A stretch of 40,346 nt of DNA from an uncultured Sterolibacterium sp. (GCA_903904605.1 CAIVDC010000054.1:1-40346); one strand, 5' to 3'. Shown: positions 1-12,576, counted from the first letter of the stretch. Made by a program: numbers and translations. The notes: generated by a model from the sequence alone, not told the origin.

Positions 1-1053
1 GACCAGAGATATCGCGCTACCACTCTTGCCAGCGCGGCCGGTACGACCGATACGGTGGATGTAATCCTCGGCGACGTGCGGCAGCTCGTAATTGATCACG
101 TGCGGCAGGTCTTCGATGTCCAGACCGCGCGCTGCGACGTCGGTGCCGACCAGCACCTGGATCGCCCCCGACTTGAAAGCCTCCAAGGCCTCGGTGCGTT
201 GCGCCTGGCTCTTGTCGCCGTGGATGGCGCCAGCCTCGACACCCTGGCGCAGCAGGAAGTGCGCTAAGCGGCTGGCGCCGAACTTGGTGCCGACGAATAT
301 CAGCACCTGGCGCAGATCCTCGTGGCGAAGCAGGTGCACCAGCAGGTGGCGCTTGTCTTCCTGGGCCACCGGATAGACGCGGTGGGTGATGGTCTCGGAG
401 ATCGAGTTCCTCACCGCGGCCTCGATCAGTTGCGGCGACTTCAGCATGGTGTCGGCTAGCTTCCTGATTTCCTCGGAGAAAGTCGCCGAGAACAGCAGGC
501 TCTGGCGTTCCTTCGGCAGCATGGCGAGAATGCGCTTGATGTCGGGGATGAAGCCCATGTCGAGCATGCGGTCGGCTTCATCGAGAACCAGCATCTCGAC
601 CTGGCTGAAGGTCACGGTCTTCTGCTGCACATGGTCGAGGAGCCGCCCCGGCGTGGCCACGACGATCTCGCGGCCCTGGCGCAACTCCTCGATCTGCGGC
701 CGGATATCGACGCCGCCGTAGAGGCAGATGGCGCGCAGCGGCAGAAACTTGCTGTAGGTCTTGACGCTTTCGTAGACCTGCATCGCCAGTTCCCGCGTCG
801 GCGTCAGGATCAGCGCCCGCACCGGATGGCGCGCCGGCGAGGAAGATGCGCTGGCATGGCGCGCCAGGCGCTGCAGCATCGGCAGGGTGAAGCCGGCCGT
901 CTTGCCCGTGCCGGTTTGCGCGCCGCCCAGGATGTCTTTGCCTTGAAGTATGACGGGGATGGCCTGGACCTGGATCGGCGTCGGCTCGGTGTAGCCTGTG
1001 GCGGCTACGGCTTGCAGCAGTTCGGGCAAGAGCCCGAGTTCTTCAAATTTCAT
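1..1053 (-). CDS. rhlE: DEAD-box ATP-dependent RNA helicase, RhlE-like (3' end cut by window edge)
   Basis: The first 351 codons of an SF2 RNA helicase that unwinds RNA with ATP during ribosome assembly or mRNA turnover. The motifs appear in order: Q motif TPIQ (25-28), Walker A AQTGTGKT (45-52), PTRELA (84-89), TPGR (133-136), DEAD (157-160), SAT (188-190), then the second RecA domain with ARGLDIE and HRIGRTGRAG near the cut. The ATG at 1053 begins MKFEELGL and has an AGGAG a few bases upstream. The Q motif directly after a short N-terminus is typical of the RhlE group. The basic or disordered C-terminal tail that would separate RhlE from other DEAD-box paralogues lies outside the window, so the exact paralogue is inferred. 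Confidence 0.9.
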   Translation of the reverse strand, partial: MKFEELGLLPELLQAVAATGYTEPTPIQVQAIPVILQGKDILGGAQTGTGKTAGFTLPMLQRLARHASASSSPARHPVRALILTPTRELAMQVYESVKTYSKFLPLRAICLYGGVDIRPQIEELRQGREIVVATPGRLLDHVQQKTVTFSQVEMLVLDEADRMLDMGFIPDIKRILAMLPKERQSLLFSATFSEEIRKLADTMLKSPQLIEAAVRNSISETITHRVYPVAQEDKRHLLVHLLRHEDLRQVLIFVGTKFGASRLAHFLLRQGVEAGAIHGDKSQAQRTEALEAFKSGAIQVLVGTDVAARGLDIEDLPHVINYELPHVAEDYIHRIGRTGRAGKSGSAISLV

Positions 1054-1243
1054 GCATGCTCCTGATTCGGCCTGCCCCTTGCGGGGTACCGGTTCAGGCA
1101 GCGAAATATCTTTTGAGAAGTAAGGCCGCGCAATCCGAACGATCCGAAAACCGTCCGGGACGACCGCAGATGCCACCAACCGGCAAGGCGGCGACCGCGG
1201 CAGTATACCCGAATCGGCCGCCGATGGCGTTACGGATCCCGGG

Positions 1244-2125
1244 TCAGGCTGCCATCAGGCGCAATGCGGCGGAAAAAAGCGCGCTATCCGGCTCGCCGAG
1301 GGCGTCGACGATACTGAAGTGGTGGTGCCCGGGCATCGCTACGTCGCCCGCGAAGCAGTGTCGCCAGCGGATCCGGATGAGCCGGTTCTGATGCTGGAAT
1401 GCTGCGCTCTCCAGGCCGCCGACCGCCGTGAGCAGGGGCACCCTGCGCGCCGGCCGGTAGTTGATCGGACTCAGTCGCCGGGCGTCTTCGCCGCTGAACT
1501 GCAGGCTGTCCCGCAGGAACGGTGCCCGCGCGAGCGGGGCGAGATCGTACAAGCCGCTGACGGCCAGCCCGCCGCGCACCAGGTCGTCCGGCAGACCGGC
1601 TTGATAGCACGACCATTGCGCGGCGAGCATCATCGCCGCCAGGTGGCCGCCTGCGGAGTGGCCGCCTATGTGGATGCGTCCGGGATCTGCGCCCAACCGG
1701 GCGGCATTGCGCCATATCCATGTGCAGGCGCGCAACATCTGGCGCACCATCTCCTCGACTCGGACTGCCGGGGCCAGCCCGTAGTTGACGACGGCCAGGC
1801 TGACGCCGGCCTCGACAAAGGCCGGGGCGAGGAAGGAAAAGTCGCGCCGGTCGAGTGCTCGCCAGTAGCCACCGTGGATGAACATGAACAGCGGCGCCCC
1901 GGCGTGGCGCGCAGGAAACAGGTCGAGAGTCTCGGCCGGGGAATTGCCGTAGGCGTGATGGGCCCAGGCGACTTGCCTCCTCGCCGCGGCGGAGCGTTGC
2001 GCCCAGCCCAGGAGATAGTCCTGATGGTCGGGCACGAGGCCGCGGGGGTTGTACTGGCTATCGAGTTCGGAGGCACTGATCAAGCCGGACTCCCTGACGA
2101 AGGGCGGATTGGAAAAGCGTCCCAA
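1244..2125 (-). CDS. alpha/beta hydrolase of the HSL / kynurenine-formamidase-like group
   Basis: A 293-residue cytoplasmic alpha/beta hydrolase with no signal peptide. HGGYW (84-88) is the oxyanion-hole motif, GHSAGG (155-160) places the nucleophile at Ser157, and the His cluster at 267-269 probably supplies the catalytic His. Proteins with HGGYW plus GHSAGGH act as carboxylesterases or arylformamidases; the substrate here is unknown. It lies 22 bp downstream of the lipoprotein gene on the same strand, so the two may be co-transcribed. No tryptophan-catabolism genes are adjacent to support a kynurenine formamidase role, so only the family is called. The large plus-strand ORF over this gene is antisense shadow coding. 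Confidence 0.8.
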   Translation of the reverse strand: MGRFSNPPFVRESGLISASELDSQYNPRGLVPDHQDYLLGWAQRSAAARRQVAWAHHAYGNSPAETLDLFPARHAGAPLFMFIHGGYWRALDRRDFSFLAPAFVEAGVSLAVVNYGLAPAVRVEEMVRQMLRACTWIWRNAARLGADPGRIHIGGHSAGGHLAAMMLAAQWSCYQAGLPDDLVRGGLAVSGLYDLAPLARAPFLRDSLQFSGEDARRLSPINYRPARRVPLLTAVGGLESAAFQHQNRLIRIRWRHCFAGDVAMPGHHHFSIVDALGEPDSALFSAALRLMAA

Positions 2126-2147
2126 GGCCTGGACCGACGATCGAGGT

Positions 2148-2510
2148 CTAATTGTTGGCCGCTTTGGCCGCCGTCGTGGCGACGGGCTGATCCGCTGCCG
2201 CGGCTGGCTTGGCCTCGGCGGCCGGCTTGGGGACCGTTTCCGGTATTGAATTCTCGATCTTGTTGTCGCGCATGTAGCCGTCCATGTCGCGCCAGCCTGC
2301 GAATACCGCCGACTTCAGCGCTTTCGGATTGAGTGCGTAGCAATCCTCGAGCGGACGGCCGATCTGGCGGCAGGCGCCACCCACCGCCTTGCCCTCGGCT
2401 TCCTTGGCGGCGGCGGCGGCGGCGGCGACTTTGGCCGGGTCCTCGATGCCGAGCTGTTCGCAGGCGGCGAGCAGGAGGGCGCAGCAGATCAATGCAGAAA
2501 GTGTTCGCAT
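2148..2510 (-). CDS. small putative lipoprotein
   Basis: A 120-residue protein with an N-terminal signal segment ending in a lipobox (LLAAC) and Cys17 as the predicted lipidated residue. An Ala-rich stretch (about 28-36) and a C-terminal tail rich in Ala and Lys suggest flexible linkers around a short central region with two Cys residues (CRQIGRPLEDCY), which might form a disulphide in the periplasm. I do not recognise a named family. It is followed by the hydrolase gene after 22 bp. The signal peptide and lipobox are visible; the envelope location is inferred from them. Confidence 0.7.
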   Translation of the reverse strand: MRTLSALICCALLLAACEQLGIEDPAKVAAAAAAAKEAEGKAVGGACRQIGRPLEDCYALNPKALKSAVFAGWRDMDGYMRDNKIENSIPETVPKPAAEAKPAAAADQPVATTAAKAANN

Positions 2511-2612
2511 GGCGCATCATTCTACGGCAGATTTGCCGGGAAACTGAAGTGCGCTGCCTTCCCTTCGCTACTGGCTAGCCTTCCGGCTGCGACATCCCGG
2601 CGAACGATGTCC

Positions 2613-3116
2613 TCACCTCGCTTCGTCCTTTCCGACACCGCCGGCATGAGTTTTCAGCACCGCGAGCAAGGCGTGGAATTGGTGTCTTTCCTTCTCGCTC
2701 ATGCCGCCCAGCAACTCAACGATCCACTTTTCGTGGGCTTCAGCCATCTTCTTGAATATCTTCCGCCCCTCGGTGGTCAGCTTGACGATGTAGGCGCGCC
2801 GGTCCATCGGGTTGTCCTCGCGCACCACCAGGCCTTCGGTGACAAGCTGGTCGGTGATGCCCGTGACGTTGCCGCCGGTCACCATCATGCGCTTGGACAG
2901 TTCGCCCATCTTGAGCCCTTCGGGCGAGCGCTCCAGCTGCGACATGAGATCGAAGCGGGGCAGGGTGATGTCGAACTGGGTACGCAGGCGCGAGCGTATC
3001 TGGCCTTCGATCAGGTTGGTGCAGGCCAGCATCCTGAGCCACAGGCGCAGCGCCTGGGTGTGTTCGCTGGTGGCGCGGGTCTCGCTATCGGATTGGGGCT
3101 GCTTGGTTTTCTTCAT
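2613..3116 (-). CDS. MarR-family transcriptional regulator
   Basis: A 167-residue MarR-type winged-helix dimer. The core (about residues 20-150) includes a recognition region around GNVTGITDQL and the wing DPMDRRAYIVKLT, whose DxRx2 pattern is diagnostic for MarR. It starts 28 bp after the end of the fused monooxygenase/reductase gene on the same strand, so both probably form one transcript and the regulator likely controls its own operon. MarR proteins in aromatic-acid clusters often respond to CoA thioesters; that ligand class is inferred here. A candidate operator lies upstream of the operon at 5442-5461. Confidence 0.88.
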   Translation of the reverse strand: MKKTKQPQSDSETRATSEHTQALRLWLRMLACTNLIEGQIRSRLRTQFDITLPRFDLMSQLERSPEGLKMGELSKRMMVTGGNVTGITDQLVTEGLVVREDNPMDRRAYIVKLTTEGRKIFKKMAEAHEKWIVELLGGMSEKERHQFHALLAVLKTHAGGVGKDEAR

Positions 3117-3144
3117 AACATGCCTTTGGAAAGGGAAACGATTT

Positions 3145-5421
3145 TCAGGGGTTGTCGAGCGTCGGGGCGCGGTCGAGCCGACGCTCCAACTGCGCTTTGC
3201 CCGTCAGGTACTGCCTGGGCCATTCGATCTCGTGAAATTGCTGTTGTGCCGCAGCGTGCAGCGTCCAGGCGGGGTCGGCCAGATGAGGCCTGGCGATGGC
3301 GCAGAGGTCGGCGCGGCCGGCCGCGATGATGCTATTGACGTGATCCGCCTCGAAGATGTTGCCTACCGCGATGGTGCTGATGCCGACCTCGTTCCTGATC
3401 TGGTCGGAAAACGGCGTCTGGTACATGCGGCCATAGACCGGACGCGCCAGGCGCGTCGTCTGGCCCGACGAGACGTCGATCAGGTCGGCCCCGGCGGCGC
3501 GAAACAGCCGCGCGATGAGCACGGCATCGTCTGGCGTGTTGCCGCCGGGCGCCCAGTCGTGCGCCGAAATGCGCACCGACATGGGCTGCTCGGCCGGCCA
3601 TACGGCCCGCATGGCGCTGAATACTTCGAGTGGGTAGCGCAGGCGGTTCTCCAGCGAGCCGCCGTAGGCATCGTCGCGGCGGTTGGTCAGAGGGCAGATG
3701 AAGCTCGACATCAGGTAGCCATGGGCGCAATGGAACTCGAGCAGGTCGAAGCCGGCCATCGCCCCGCGTCTTGCCGCGTCGACGAAAGCGTCGGCGACCT
3801 GGTCCATGTCGGTCCTGGTCATCGCCTTAGGCTCCTGGTTGTCCGCTCCATAGGCCAGGGCCGAGGCCGCCAGGAGCGGCCAGTTGCCTACGGCGAGCGG
3901 GTGGTCGATCGCCTCCCAGCCCGGCTGGGTCGATCCTTTCGGACCGGCGTGACCGAGTTGCAGACCGATTCGGGCGCTCGAGTCGCGGTGCACGAAATCG
4001 ACGATGCGCCGCCAGGCTTCCATTTGCGCCTGGTTCCACAAGCCGGCACAGCCGGGCGTGATGCGTGCGTCCGGCGAGACGCAAGTCATCTCGGTCATCA
4101 CCAGACCCGCGCCGCCCAGGGCGCGCGCACCCAGATGCACCAGCAGGAAGTCGTCGGGCAGGCCCGCCTGGCAGGAATACATGGCCATCGGAGAAACCAC
4201 CACACGGTTTTTGAGTTCGAGCCCCCGGATGCGAAAAGGCGTGAACATCGGCGGCAATGCCCGGGCGCCCAGGCCGCTTTTTTCGGCGAGCCAGCGTTCG
4301 ACGCTGTGCACATAGTCGGCATCGCGCGCCTTGAGATTTTCATGGCCTATCCGCTGGCTGCCGGTGAGCAGGGCATAGGAAAACTGCAGCGGTTCGAGCC
4401 TTGCGTAGCGGGCTACGTTTTCGAACCATTCCATGCGGTTTCTCGCCGCGCTTTGCAGCTTGAGCGCGGCCGGTTCCCGCGCCGCCTGGTAGCGCGCCAG
4501 GGCGATGGCCACCTCCGGCTCGAGACTCAGGCATTCGGCCAGGGCGATGGCGTCTTCCATCGCCATCTTGGTGCCGGAGCCTATGGAGAAGTGAGCCGTG
4601 TGGGCGGCATCGCCGATCAGCACGATGTTCCGGTGATGCCAGCGTTCGCAAAGGATGTGGTTGAACTTGATCCAGGCGGAACCACGCTCGTGGCGAGCGT
4701 TGGCGAGCAGGGGCTGGCCGTCGAGATGGCCAGCGAACAACTTTTCGCAGAAGGCGATCGAGGCCGCCTGGTCCGCCTGCGACAGGCCGGCGGCTGCCCA
4801 GGTCTCCTCGCGCGCTTCGACGATGAAGGTCGAGGTGTCCTTGTCGAAGCGGTAGGCATGGAGGGTGAACCAGCCCCATGAAGTTTCCTCGAAGGCGAAG
4901 GTGAAGGCGTCCAGTCTCTTACGGGTACCGAGCCAGATGTAGCGGCAGCGGCGGCTATCGATATTGGGCCTGAAGATTTCCGCATATTTGTGCCGGGTCG
5001 GACTGTTGACCCCGTCGGCTGCGACGATCAGGTCGTGTCCGGCATAAGCTTCCGGGTCGCGGATCTCGGTGTCGAACAGCAGCTTGACGCCCAGGTCGGC
5101 GGCGCGCCGCTGGAGGATGCCGAGCAGCTTGCGCCGGCCGATACCGCAGAAGCCGTGGCCGTGCGAGGTGAATCGCTGCCCCCGAAAGAAGATGTCAATG
5201 TCATCCCAGTGGTGGAAGTTGGCGAGAATTTCCGAGTGGGTTTCCGCGTCGGCCGCGCCGAAGTTGGCAAGTGTGGCGTCCGAGAATACGACGCCCCAGC
5301 CGAAGGTGTCGCCGGCCGGATTGCGTTCGATCACCGTGACCTCATGCGCCGGATTGGCCTTCTTGATCAGGATGGAGAAATACAGCCCGGCAGGCCCTCC
5401 TCCCAAGCAGATAATGCGCAT
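3145..5421 (-). CDS. bifunctional aryl-CoA monooxygenase/reductase (2-aminobenzoyl-CoA monooxygenase/reductase or salicylyl-CoA 5-hydroxylase type)
   Basis: A 758-residue natural fusion. The N-terminal half is a single-component FAD monooxygenase: GGGPAGL at 7-13, and a [14 protein letters not shown] motif near residue 285 that binds FAD. The C-terminal half, from about residue 395, is an Old Yellow Enzyme/2,4-dienoyl-CoA reductase-type FMN domain ([28 protein letters not shown]). This architecture is known from the Azoarcus evansii enzyme that hydroxylates and then reduces 2-aminobenzoyl-CoA, and is widely annotated as salicylyl-CoA 5-hydroxylase. The ATG at 5421 was chosen because MRIICLGGG is the true flavoprotein N-terminus; the 126 codons upstream in frame overlap the divergent gene and look non-coding. 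No CoA ligase lies next to it, so the substrate stays open. Confidence 0.85.
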   Translation of the reverse strand: MRIICLGGGPAGLYFSILIKKANPAHEVTVIERNPAGDTFGWGVVFSDATLANFGAADAETHSEILANFHHWDDIDIFFRGQRFTSHGHGFCGIGRRKLLGILQRRAADLGVKLLFDTEIRDPEAYAGHDLIVAADGVNSPTRHKYAEIFRPNIDSRRCRYIWLGTRKRLDAFTFAFEETSWGWFTLHAYRFDKDTSTFIVEAREETWAAAGLSQADQAASIAFCEKLFAGHLDGQPLLANARHERGSAWIKFNHILCERWHHRNIVLIGDAAHTAHFSIGSGTKMAMEDAIALAECLSLEPEVAIALARYQAAREPAALKLQSAARNRMEWFENVARYARLEPLQFSYALLTGSQRIGHENLKARDADYVHSVERWLAEKSGLGARALPPMFTPFRIRGLELKNRVVVSPMAMYSCQAGLPDDFLLVHLGARALGGAGLVMTEMTCVSPDARITPGCAGLWNQAQMEAWRRIVDFVHRDSSARIGLQLGHAGPKGSTQPGWEAIDHPLAVGNWPLLAASALAYGADNQEPKAMTRTDMDQVADAFVDAARRGAMAGFDLLEFHCAHGYLMSSFICPLTNRRDDAYGGSLENRLRYPLEVFSAMRAVWPAEQPMSVRISAHDWAPGGNTPDDAVLIARLFRAAGADLIDVSSGQTTRLARPVYGRMYQTPFSDQIRNEVGISTIAVGNIFEADHVNSIIAAGRADLCAIARPHLADPAWTLHAAAQQQFHEIEWPRQYLTGKAQLERRLDRAPTLDNP

Positions 5422-5441
5422 GATTTGTCTTTTATTCCTGG

Positions 5442-5463
5442 TAATTCTTATATTTGAATTATA
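5442..5463 (-). promoter_or_regulatory. candidate promoter and MarR operator for the aryl-CoA monooxygenase operon
   Basis: The 109-bp divergent intergenic region is strongly AT-rich. On the minus strand a perfect TATAAT box lies at 5463-5458. An inverted repeat, TAATTC (5442-5447) and GAATTA (5456-5461) with an 8-bp spacer, overlaps it. A 20-bp dyad covering the -10 box is the usual place for a MarR repressor to act. No convincing -35 hexamer is seen at 17 bp spacing. The regulator assignment is inferred from the co-directional marR gene. Confidence 0.5.
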
Positions 5464-5530
5464 AATTATCATGGCACCCCGGTTGGCGCAAGCCCGGAAA
5501 TCAGGACCTGTGTAGAATGGGGACCATGAG

Positions 5531-6796
5531 ATGGTGGCGAAAAACTTGAAGCGTATCTTCGGCCTGGCCATGTTGCTCAGCCTGGCGCTGCCGGCGATGG
5601 CGGCGCCGGAAGTCGTGCTGCGCCATGCCTTGAGCGGGGCCGCGCGGGAAGTCCTGGTGTCCCTGGTGTCGCGCTTCAATGACCAGCAGAAGGGGCGGGG
5701 GACGGTGCTGCTGGAGGAGTTGAAGGACGTCGCCGATCCTCGCCAGTTGCCGCAGATGGCCTTGCTCGACGACGATGACAGCCTGGAGTTCTTCCACACC
5801 CGGCCGCGCTTCAGACCGCTCTACCAGGTGATGGCGGAGTCGCGCGAGCGGATCGACGCGGTGCGTTTCTTTCCGCTGGTCCTCGATGCCGTCGATGACC
5901 CGGCCGGACGCCTCCAGGCACTGCCGCTGGGGCTGTCGCTGCCGGTACTTTTCTGGAACAAGGATGCCTTCGTCAAGGCCGGTCTGAATCCGGACCAGGC
6001 GCCCAAGACTTGGCTGGAGGTGCAGACGGCCGCGGGCAAGCTATTCGACGCCGGCCAGAAATGTCCGCTGACCTCGTCCCGCTTCGCCTGGGTGCATCTG
6101 GAGAATCTCTCTTCGCAGCACGGCGAGCCGATCTCGGTGCACGAAGGGCATGGCGCCCTGAAGATCGTCCTGAACAGGCTGATCGACGTCAAGCATATCG
6201 CCTTGCTCTCGAGCTGGTACAAGAGTTCCTACTTCCGGTACTTCGGTCCCGGCCATGAGGCCGACAGCCGGTTTCTTTCCGGCGAGTGCGCCATGCTCAC
6301 CGGCGAATCCTCGCTCTACGCCGCGGCTTCCCGCGGGGGCTTTTCCGCGGGTGTGGCGGCTTTGCCGCATTACGACGATTTCTACGGGGCCACGCCGGAC
6401 AAGTTGCTGCCTGACGGTGCGGCGCTGTGGGTGCTGGCCGGGCAGAAGAAAGAGCAATACCGGATCGTGGCGCAGTTCGCGAAGTTCATGCTGCGCCCGG
6501 AGGTCCAGAAGGAATGGGTCAAGGCGACCGGCTTCCTGCCGATGACGCGGGTCGCGATCGAGGCGCTGAAGGCCGACGGCGAGCCGCCCGCCCTGCTGGA
6601 TGCCGCCGTGCATGTCCTTTCCGCTGCCAAGTCCGTCAGCACGCGCAGCAAGCACGGTTTCGGACTGGCGCGCCTGCGCGATATCCTCAACGAGGAAATC
6701 GCGACCGTGTGGAGCAACACCAAGCCGGCCAAGGAGGCTCTGGACACGGCAATGCGCCGCAGCGAGCTGATCGGTCACGAACCGTCCGGGCACTGA
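5531..6796 (+). CDS. extracellular solute-binding protein, UgpB-like (ABC importer family)
   Basis: A 421-residue periplasmic binding protein. The signal peptide is clear (basic start, hydrophobic core, cleavage after AMAA near residue 25). The mature part has the type-1 carbohydrate/glycerol-3-phosphate binding-protein pattern: [21 protein letters not shown] near residues 136-156, a SGECAM segment before the conserved Gly-rich strand near 250, and GAALWVLAG near 300. Members bind sn-glycerol-3-phosphate or glycerophosphodiesters. It is followed after 6 bp by a UgpQ-like phosphodiesterase, which supports such a ligand. The membrane and ATPase subunits (UgpA, E, C) are absent from this window. 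ATG at 5531 gives the complete signal peptide. Confidence 0.82.
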   Translation: MVAKNLKRIFGLAMLLSLALPAMAAPEVVLRHALSGAAREVLVSLVSRFNDQQKGRGTVLLEELKDVADPRQLPQMALLDDDDSLEFFHTRPRFRPLYQVMAESRERIDAVRFFPLVLDAVDDPAGRLQALPLGLSLPVLFWNKDAFVKAGLNPDQAPKTWLEVQTAAGKLFDAGQKCPLTSSRFAWVHLENLSSQHGEPISVHEGHGALKIVLNRLIDVKHIALLSSWYKSSYFRYFGPGHEADSRFLSGECAMLTGESSLYAAASRGGFSAGVAALPHYDDFYGATPDKLLPDGAALWVLAGQKKEQYRIVAQFAKFMLRPEVQKEWVKATGFLPMTRVAIEALKADGEPPALLDAAVHVLSAAKSVSTRSKHGFGLARLRDILNEEIATVWSNTKPAKEALDTAMRRSELIGHEPSGH

Positions 6797-6802
6797 GGCG
6801 AA

Positions 6803-7543
6803 ATGGCGGGTTACTGCTATCCGCGCCTGTTCGCGCATCGAGGCGGCGGCGCGCTGGCGCCCGAGAATACCCTGGCAGGAATTCGCCTGGCCGCCCGTCT
6901 GGGCTATCGCGGCGTCGAAGTAGACGTGATGCTGAGCCAGGATGGGCTGCCGGTGCTGATCCACGACGAATCGCTGGCGCGCACGACCGACGGCGCAGGC
7001 GACGTGGCCCGCACGCCGCTCGCGGAACTCTCCCGGCTCGACGCCGGCAGCCGGTTTCATCGCGCTTTTGCCGGCGAACCCCTTCCCCGCCTCGAAGATG
7101 CGCTCGACTGCTGCGCCCGCCTCGGCCTCACCGTCAACATCGAGATCAAGCCTGCCGCGGGCCTGGCCGAAGAGACCGGCCGGACCGTGGGCGGCAGGGT
7201 GGCAGCGGGCGAACCCGGCGCCGTGCTGCTCTCCTCGTTTTCGGAGGCGGCGCTGGCGGCGGCGCGCCTGATCGCACCGGCGGTGCCGCGCGCCTTGCTG
7301 TTCGAAGCCGTGCCGCCCGACTGGCAAGGTCGCCTGTCCGGCCTGGATTGTCTTGGCCTGCACTGCGCGGCAAGGCATCTGAGCCCGGAACTGGCGGCCG
7401 CATTGCGTGCCGCCGGGATCCCCTTCGCCTGCTATACGGTGAACGAAGCAGCGACAGCGGCAGGGCTGTTCGAAGCGGGCGCGGCCGCCCTGTTTACCGA
7501 CCGGCTCGACTTGTTCGATCCCCGGAATCCGGACCGATGCTAA
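6803..7543 (+). CDS. ugpQ: glycerophosphodiester phosphodiesterase, UgpQ-like
   Basis: A 246-residue GDPD-family TIM barrel without a signal peptide, so cytoplasmic. It hydrolyses glycerophosphodiesters to glycerol-3-phosphate and an alcohol. The family signature is intact: HRGG with His12 and Arg13, Glu21 in PENT, Glu39 and Asp41 in VEVDV, His54 in IHDE, then a Glu in the NIEIKP strand. It starts 6 bp after the UgpB-like gene, giving a two-gene unit that could import and cleave phosphodiesters from phospholipid turnover. Its TAA stop lies inside the predicted -10 box of alaS. Confidence 0.87.
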   Translation: MAGYCYPRLFAHRGGGALAPENTLAGIRLAARLGYRGVEVDVMLSQDGLPVLIHDESLARTTDGAGDVARTPLAELSRLDAGSRFHRAFAGEPLPRLEDALDCCARLGLTVNIEIKPAAGLAEETGRTVGGRVAAGEPGAVLLSSFSEAALAAARLIAPAVPRALLFEAVPPDWQGRLSGLDCLGLHCAARHLSPELAAALRAAGIPFACYTVNEAATAAGLFEAGAAALFTDRLDLFDPRNPDRC

Positions 7544-7546
7544 AAT
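7539..7546 (+). promoter_or_regulatory. extended -10 promoter element of alaS
   Basis: TGC followed by TAAAAT (7541-7546) is an extended -10 box 47 bases before the alaS ATG. It overlaps the ugpQ stop codon. The same TAAAATCG-type context precedes purB and a related TAAAAT box precedes the NUDIX gene, which supports it as a real promoter type in this genome. No clear -35 hexamer is visible. Confidence 0.55.
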
Positions 7547-7592
7547 CGCGGCTTCCCGACGGGTCCGCCCACAGATGCCTTGCGAAGATGCC

Positions 7593-10216
<2,624 letters not shown>

Positions 10217-10220
<4 letters not shown>

Positions 10221-11206
10221 GCCGCTGCCGGGGCGATACGGAGCAGGCGCTCGGCGTTGCCGTGGGCGATTTTGGCGCGCACCGTGTCGCTGACTTTCAG
10301 TTTCCCGAGGAAGTCGACCGCCACCTGATTCGGCTCGAACGGCCAGTCCACCGCGAACACGATGTTGTCCTCGCCGATCGCCGCCAGCGTGCAGTCAAAC
10401 GCCGGGGTGTACCAGTTGCCGCTGGTGGTGACGATCAGGTTGTCGCGGAAATACTCGAGCGGGCTCTTCTTCAGGCCCCGCATCTCGGCCACCCGGTAGG
10501 TATGGTCGTGCAGCCGGTGCATGGCGAACGGCAGCCCTTCGCCCAGATGGCCGAGAATGATCTTCAGCTTCGGGTACTCGTCGAAAAGCCCCGAGAAAAC
10601 GAGGCGCAGGAAATGGCAACTGGCGTCGACCATGAAACCCCAGCCGGCGCGCGCAAGTTCCTCGTAGCCGGCGAAGTAGCTATCCAGCAGCGCCTGATGC
10701 GGCAGCGCCGGGTGCAGGTAGACGGGAAGGTCGTAGGCCGCCGCGCGTTCGAAGATCGGCCAGAACTTCCTGTCGTCGAGAAATTCGCCGTGAGTGTGGC
10801 TGTGGATCATCGTGCCCTTGAAGCCGAGCTGGCTGACGGCGCGATCGAATTCGCGGACCGCGGCCGCGGGGTTCGCCGTCGGCAGCGCGGCGAAAGCGGC
10901 GAAGCGGGTCGGATGCTTTTGTATCGCCGCGTACATGCGGTCGTTGGCGTCCTGCGCCATCGGGATCGCGACATCGGCGGCAAAAGCCTGCGCGCCCGGG
11001 GAGCCGAGCGACAGCACCTGCACGTCGATGCCCGCGGCGTCCATGTAGGCCAGGCGCTTGGCGTCGATGTCGACGTACTGCTCGTAGATGTCGTGGCCGA
11101 TCTGGAGGCCCCGGCTCTCGATATAGGCGTTGCGAAAGTCGTTGGCGGACACCTTGTCCTGGTACATCGGGGTAATGAAATGCTCTTCGAGCGCGATCGT
11201 CTTCAT
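10217..11206 (-). CDS. metal-dependent amidohydrolase-2 family decarboxylase (gamma-resorcylate / 5-carboxyvanillate decarboxylase-like)
   Basis: A 329-residue TIM-barrel enzyme of the ACMSD/amidohydrolase-2 family. Likely metal ligands are Glu7 and His9 (ALEEHF), His165 (VYLHP), His220 (ILGHLGEG) and Asp287 (VDWPFE). The pattern from ALEEHF through FAALP, ASGLFDE-like, [10 protein letters not shown] and TTSGN to DWPFE closely follows gamma-resorcylate (2,6-dihydroxybenzoate) decarboxylase as I remember it. Such enzymes perform non-oxidative, reversible decarboxylation of hydroxybenzoates with a divalent metal; some relatives are hydrolases. It is divergent from an MFS gene, which may move the same compound. 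Stops of this gene and alaS overlap by 3 bp. Confidence 0.82.
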
Positions 11207-11324
11207 GGGCTTCCTCCTTTTGTTAGGGGTGGATTGTGGCGGAAAATACTAGTTTGTTCGGTCAGCGCCAGGCGATTCGCGATCTTGCGATTTCGACCGG
11301 TATTGCGCATGCGCACAGGTAGCG

Positions 11325-12512
11325 ATGAATAAGAAAACAATCCTCTTCGGCGTTTCCGCCGCCGCCTTTCTCGGCCCCTTCACCCAGACCGTCTATACGC
11401 CGAGCCTGCCCGAATTGGGAAGTTTCTTCCAGGTCAACACCATCATGGTCAATCTGACCATTTCGCTGTTCACCGCCATTCTTGCGGCGTCCAGCTTCGT
11501 CGTCGGACCGATCGCCGACCGCTGGGGGCGGCGCAGGACGCTGCTGCCGGGATTGCTGGTGTTCGCCGCAGGTTCCCTGATCTGCCTGTTTTCGGCTTCC
11601 TACTGGCTGTTCCTGGGCGGCCGCGCCGTTCAGGCGATCGGCATCAGTACCGCATTGCTGATCGCCCCGACGGTGATCGGCGACATCTTCTCTCCGCAGG
11701 AGCGCGCCCATGCCATGGGCGTGTTCCAGACGGTGAATTTCCTGGGGCCGGTCGTGGGGCCGGTGGCGGGTGGGCTGATCGCCGCCTATCTGCATTGGCA
11801 ATGGGCCTTTGCCCTGCTCGCTCTCGGCGGACTCGCCGCGTGGGCATACAATTTCAGGGAACTGCGGGAAACGCTGCCTCCCGATGTGCTCCCCGCGCGG
11901 CTCAGCCTGGCCGGCTTCAGGCAAGTCCTGGCCAACCGCTCGGCACTCTCCATCATGGTCCTCGCCTTCAGTCAGTACTTCGGCTATTACGTCTTCCTGG
12001 TGTTCCTGCCAGCCCTGCTGATGTCACTGTTTACGCTGCCGACTTCAGCCGAGGGCTTCTTCTTCCTGCCCCTGACGGCGGGCATCCTGCTCGGGATCAA
12101 CATCGGCGGTCGCTGGCAAAGACGCTGGACGCGCACCCGGATAGTCGGCGTCAGTTCCTTCGGGATCGCGTTCAATGTGCTGCTGCTCTGGTCGGTCCTG
12201 ATGGTCGGGCTGGTCAATATTCCTCTGCTGGTGGTCATGCTTCTCGCCTATGGTCTGCTGCTCGGTTGCAGCCTGCCGGTGCAGTCCACCATCCTGGTCA
12301 ACCTGTTCAAGCAAGAGAAGGCGACGGCGGTGGGCGTCTACAATCTGTTTCGCTATACCGGCGCCGCGGTCGGACCGCTGGCAGGCGGTTTCATTGCCAT
12401 GACCGGCGGGATCAATGCGGTCTTCCTCAGCCTGGGAGCGATGCTCCTGTCGTCGGCCTGGATCGTGCACCGCGAGTTGTCCGACCCTTTTGAAGCGGAT
12501 CGGGCCCCGTGA
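11325..12512 (+). CDS. MFS transporter, drug:H+ antiporter-1 (Bcr/CflA-like) family
   Basis: A 395-residue inner-membrane protein with about 12 predicted helices. The MFS motif A appears in the loop between helices 2 and 3 (GPIADRWGRRRTLL, about residues 61-74), and the motif C region GPVVGPVAGG (about 144-153) is typical of 12-helix proton antiporters. Its start is separated from the divergent decarboxylase gene by a short promoter region of 118 bp. The likely role is export or exchange of a small molecule, perhaps an aromatic acid given its neighbours. The substrate is inferred only from context. Confidence 0.85.
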   Translation: MNKKTILFGVSAAAFLGPFTQTVYTPSLPELGSFFQVNTIMVNLTISLFTAILAASSFVVGPIADRWGRRRTLLPGLLVFAAGSLICLFSASYWLFLGGRAVQAIGISTALLIAPTVIGDIFSPQERAHAMGVFQTVNFLGPVVGPVAGGLIAAYLHWQWAFALLALGGLAAWAYNFRELRETLPPDVLPARLSLAGFRQVLANRSALSIMVLAFSQYFGYYVFLVFLPALLMSLFTLPTSAEGFFFLPLTAGILLGINIGGRWQRRWTRTRIVGVSSFGIAFNVLLLWSVLMVGLVNIPLLVVMLLAYGLLLGCSLPVQSTILVNLFKQEKATAVGVYNLFRYTGAAVGPLAGGFIAMTGGINAVFLSLGAMLLSSAWIVHRELSDPFEADRAP

Positions 12513-12576
12513 TCCCGCCGACGCGCAGCGTCTGCCCAGCCTGCGCGCCCCCCGCCGGCGGCCCAGCGGGGACTCC

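Noticed and set aside
1319..2332. A plus-strand open frame of 337 codons
   Set aside because: Antisense to the alpha/beta hydrolase with its HGGYW and GHSAGG motifs.
2812..4881. A plus-strand open frame of 689 codons
   Set aside because: Fully antisense to the monooxygenase/reductase fusion; low-complexity His/Arg/Gly composition and no domain.
12513..12576. Terminator between the MFS and permease genes
   Set aside because: Only loose GC-rich complementarity; no defined stem or T-tract.
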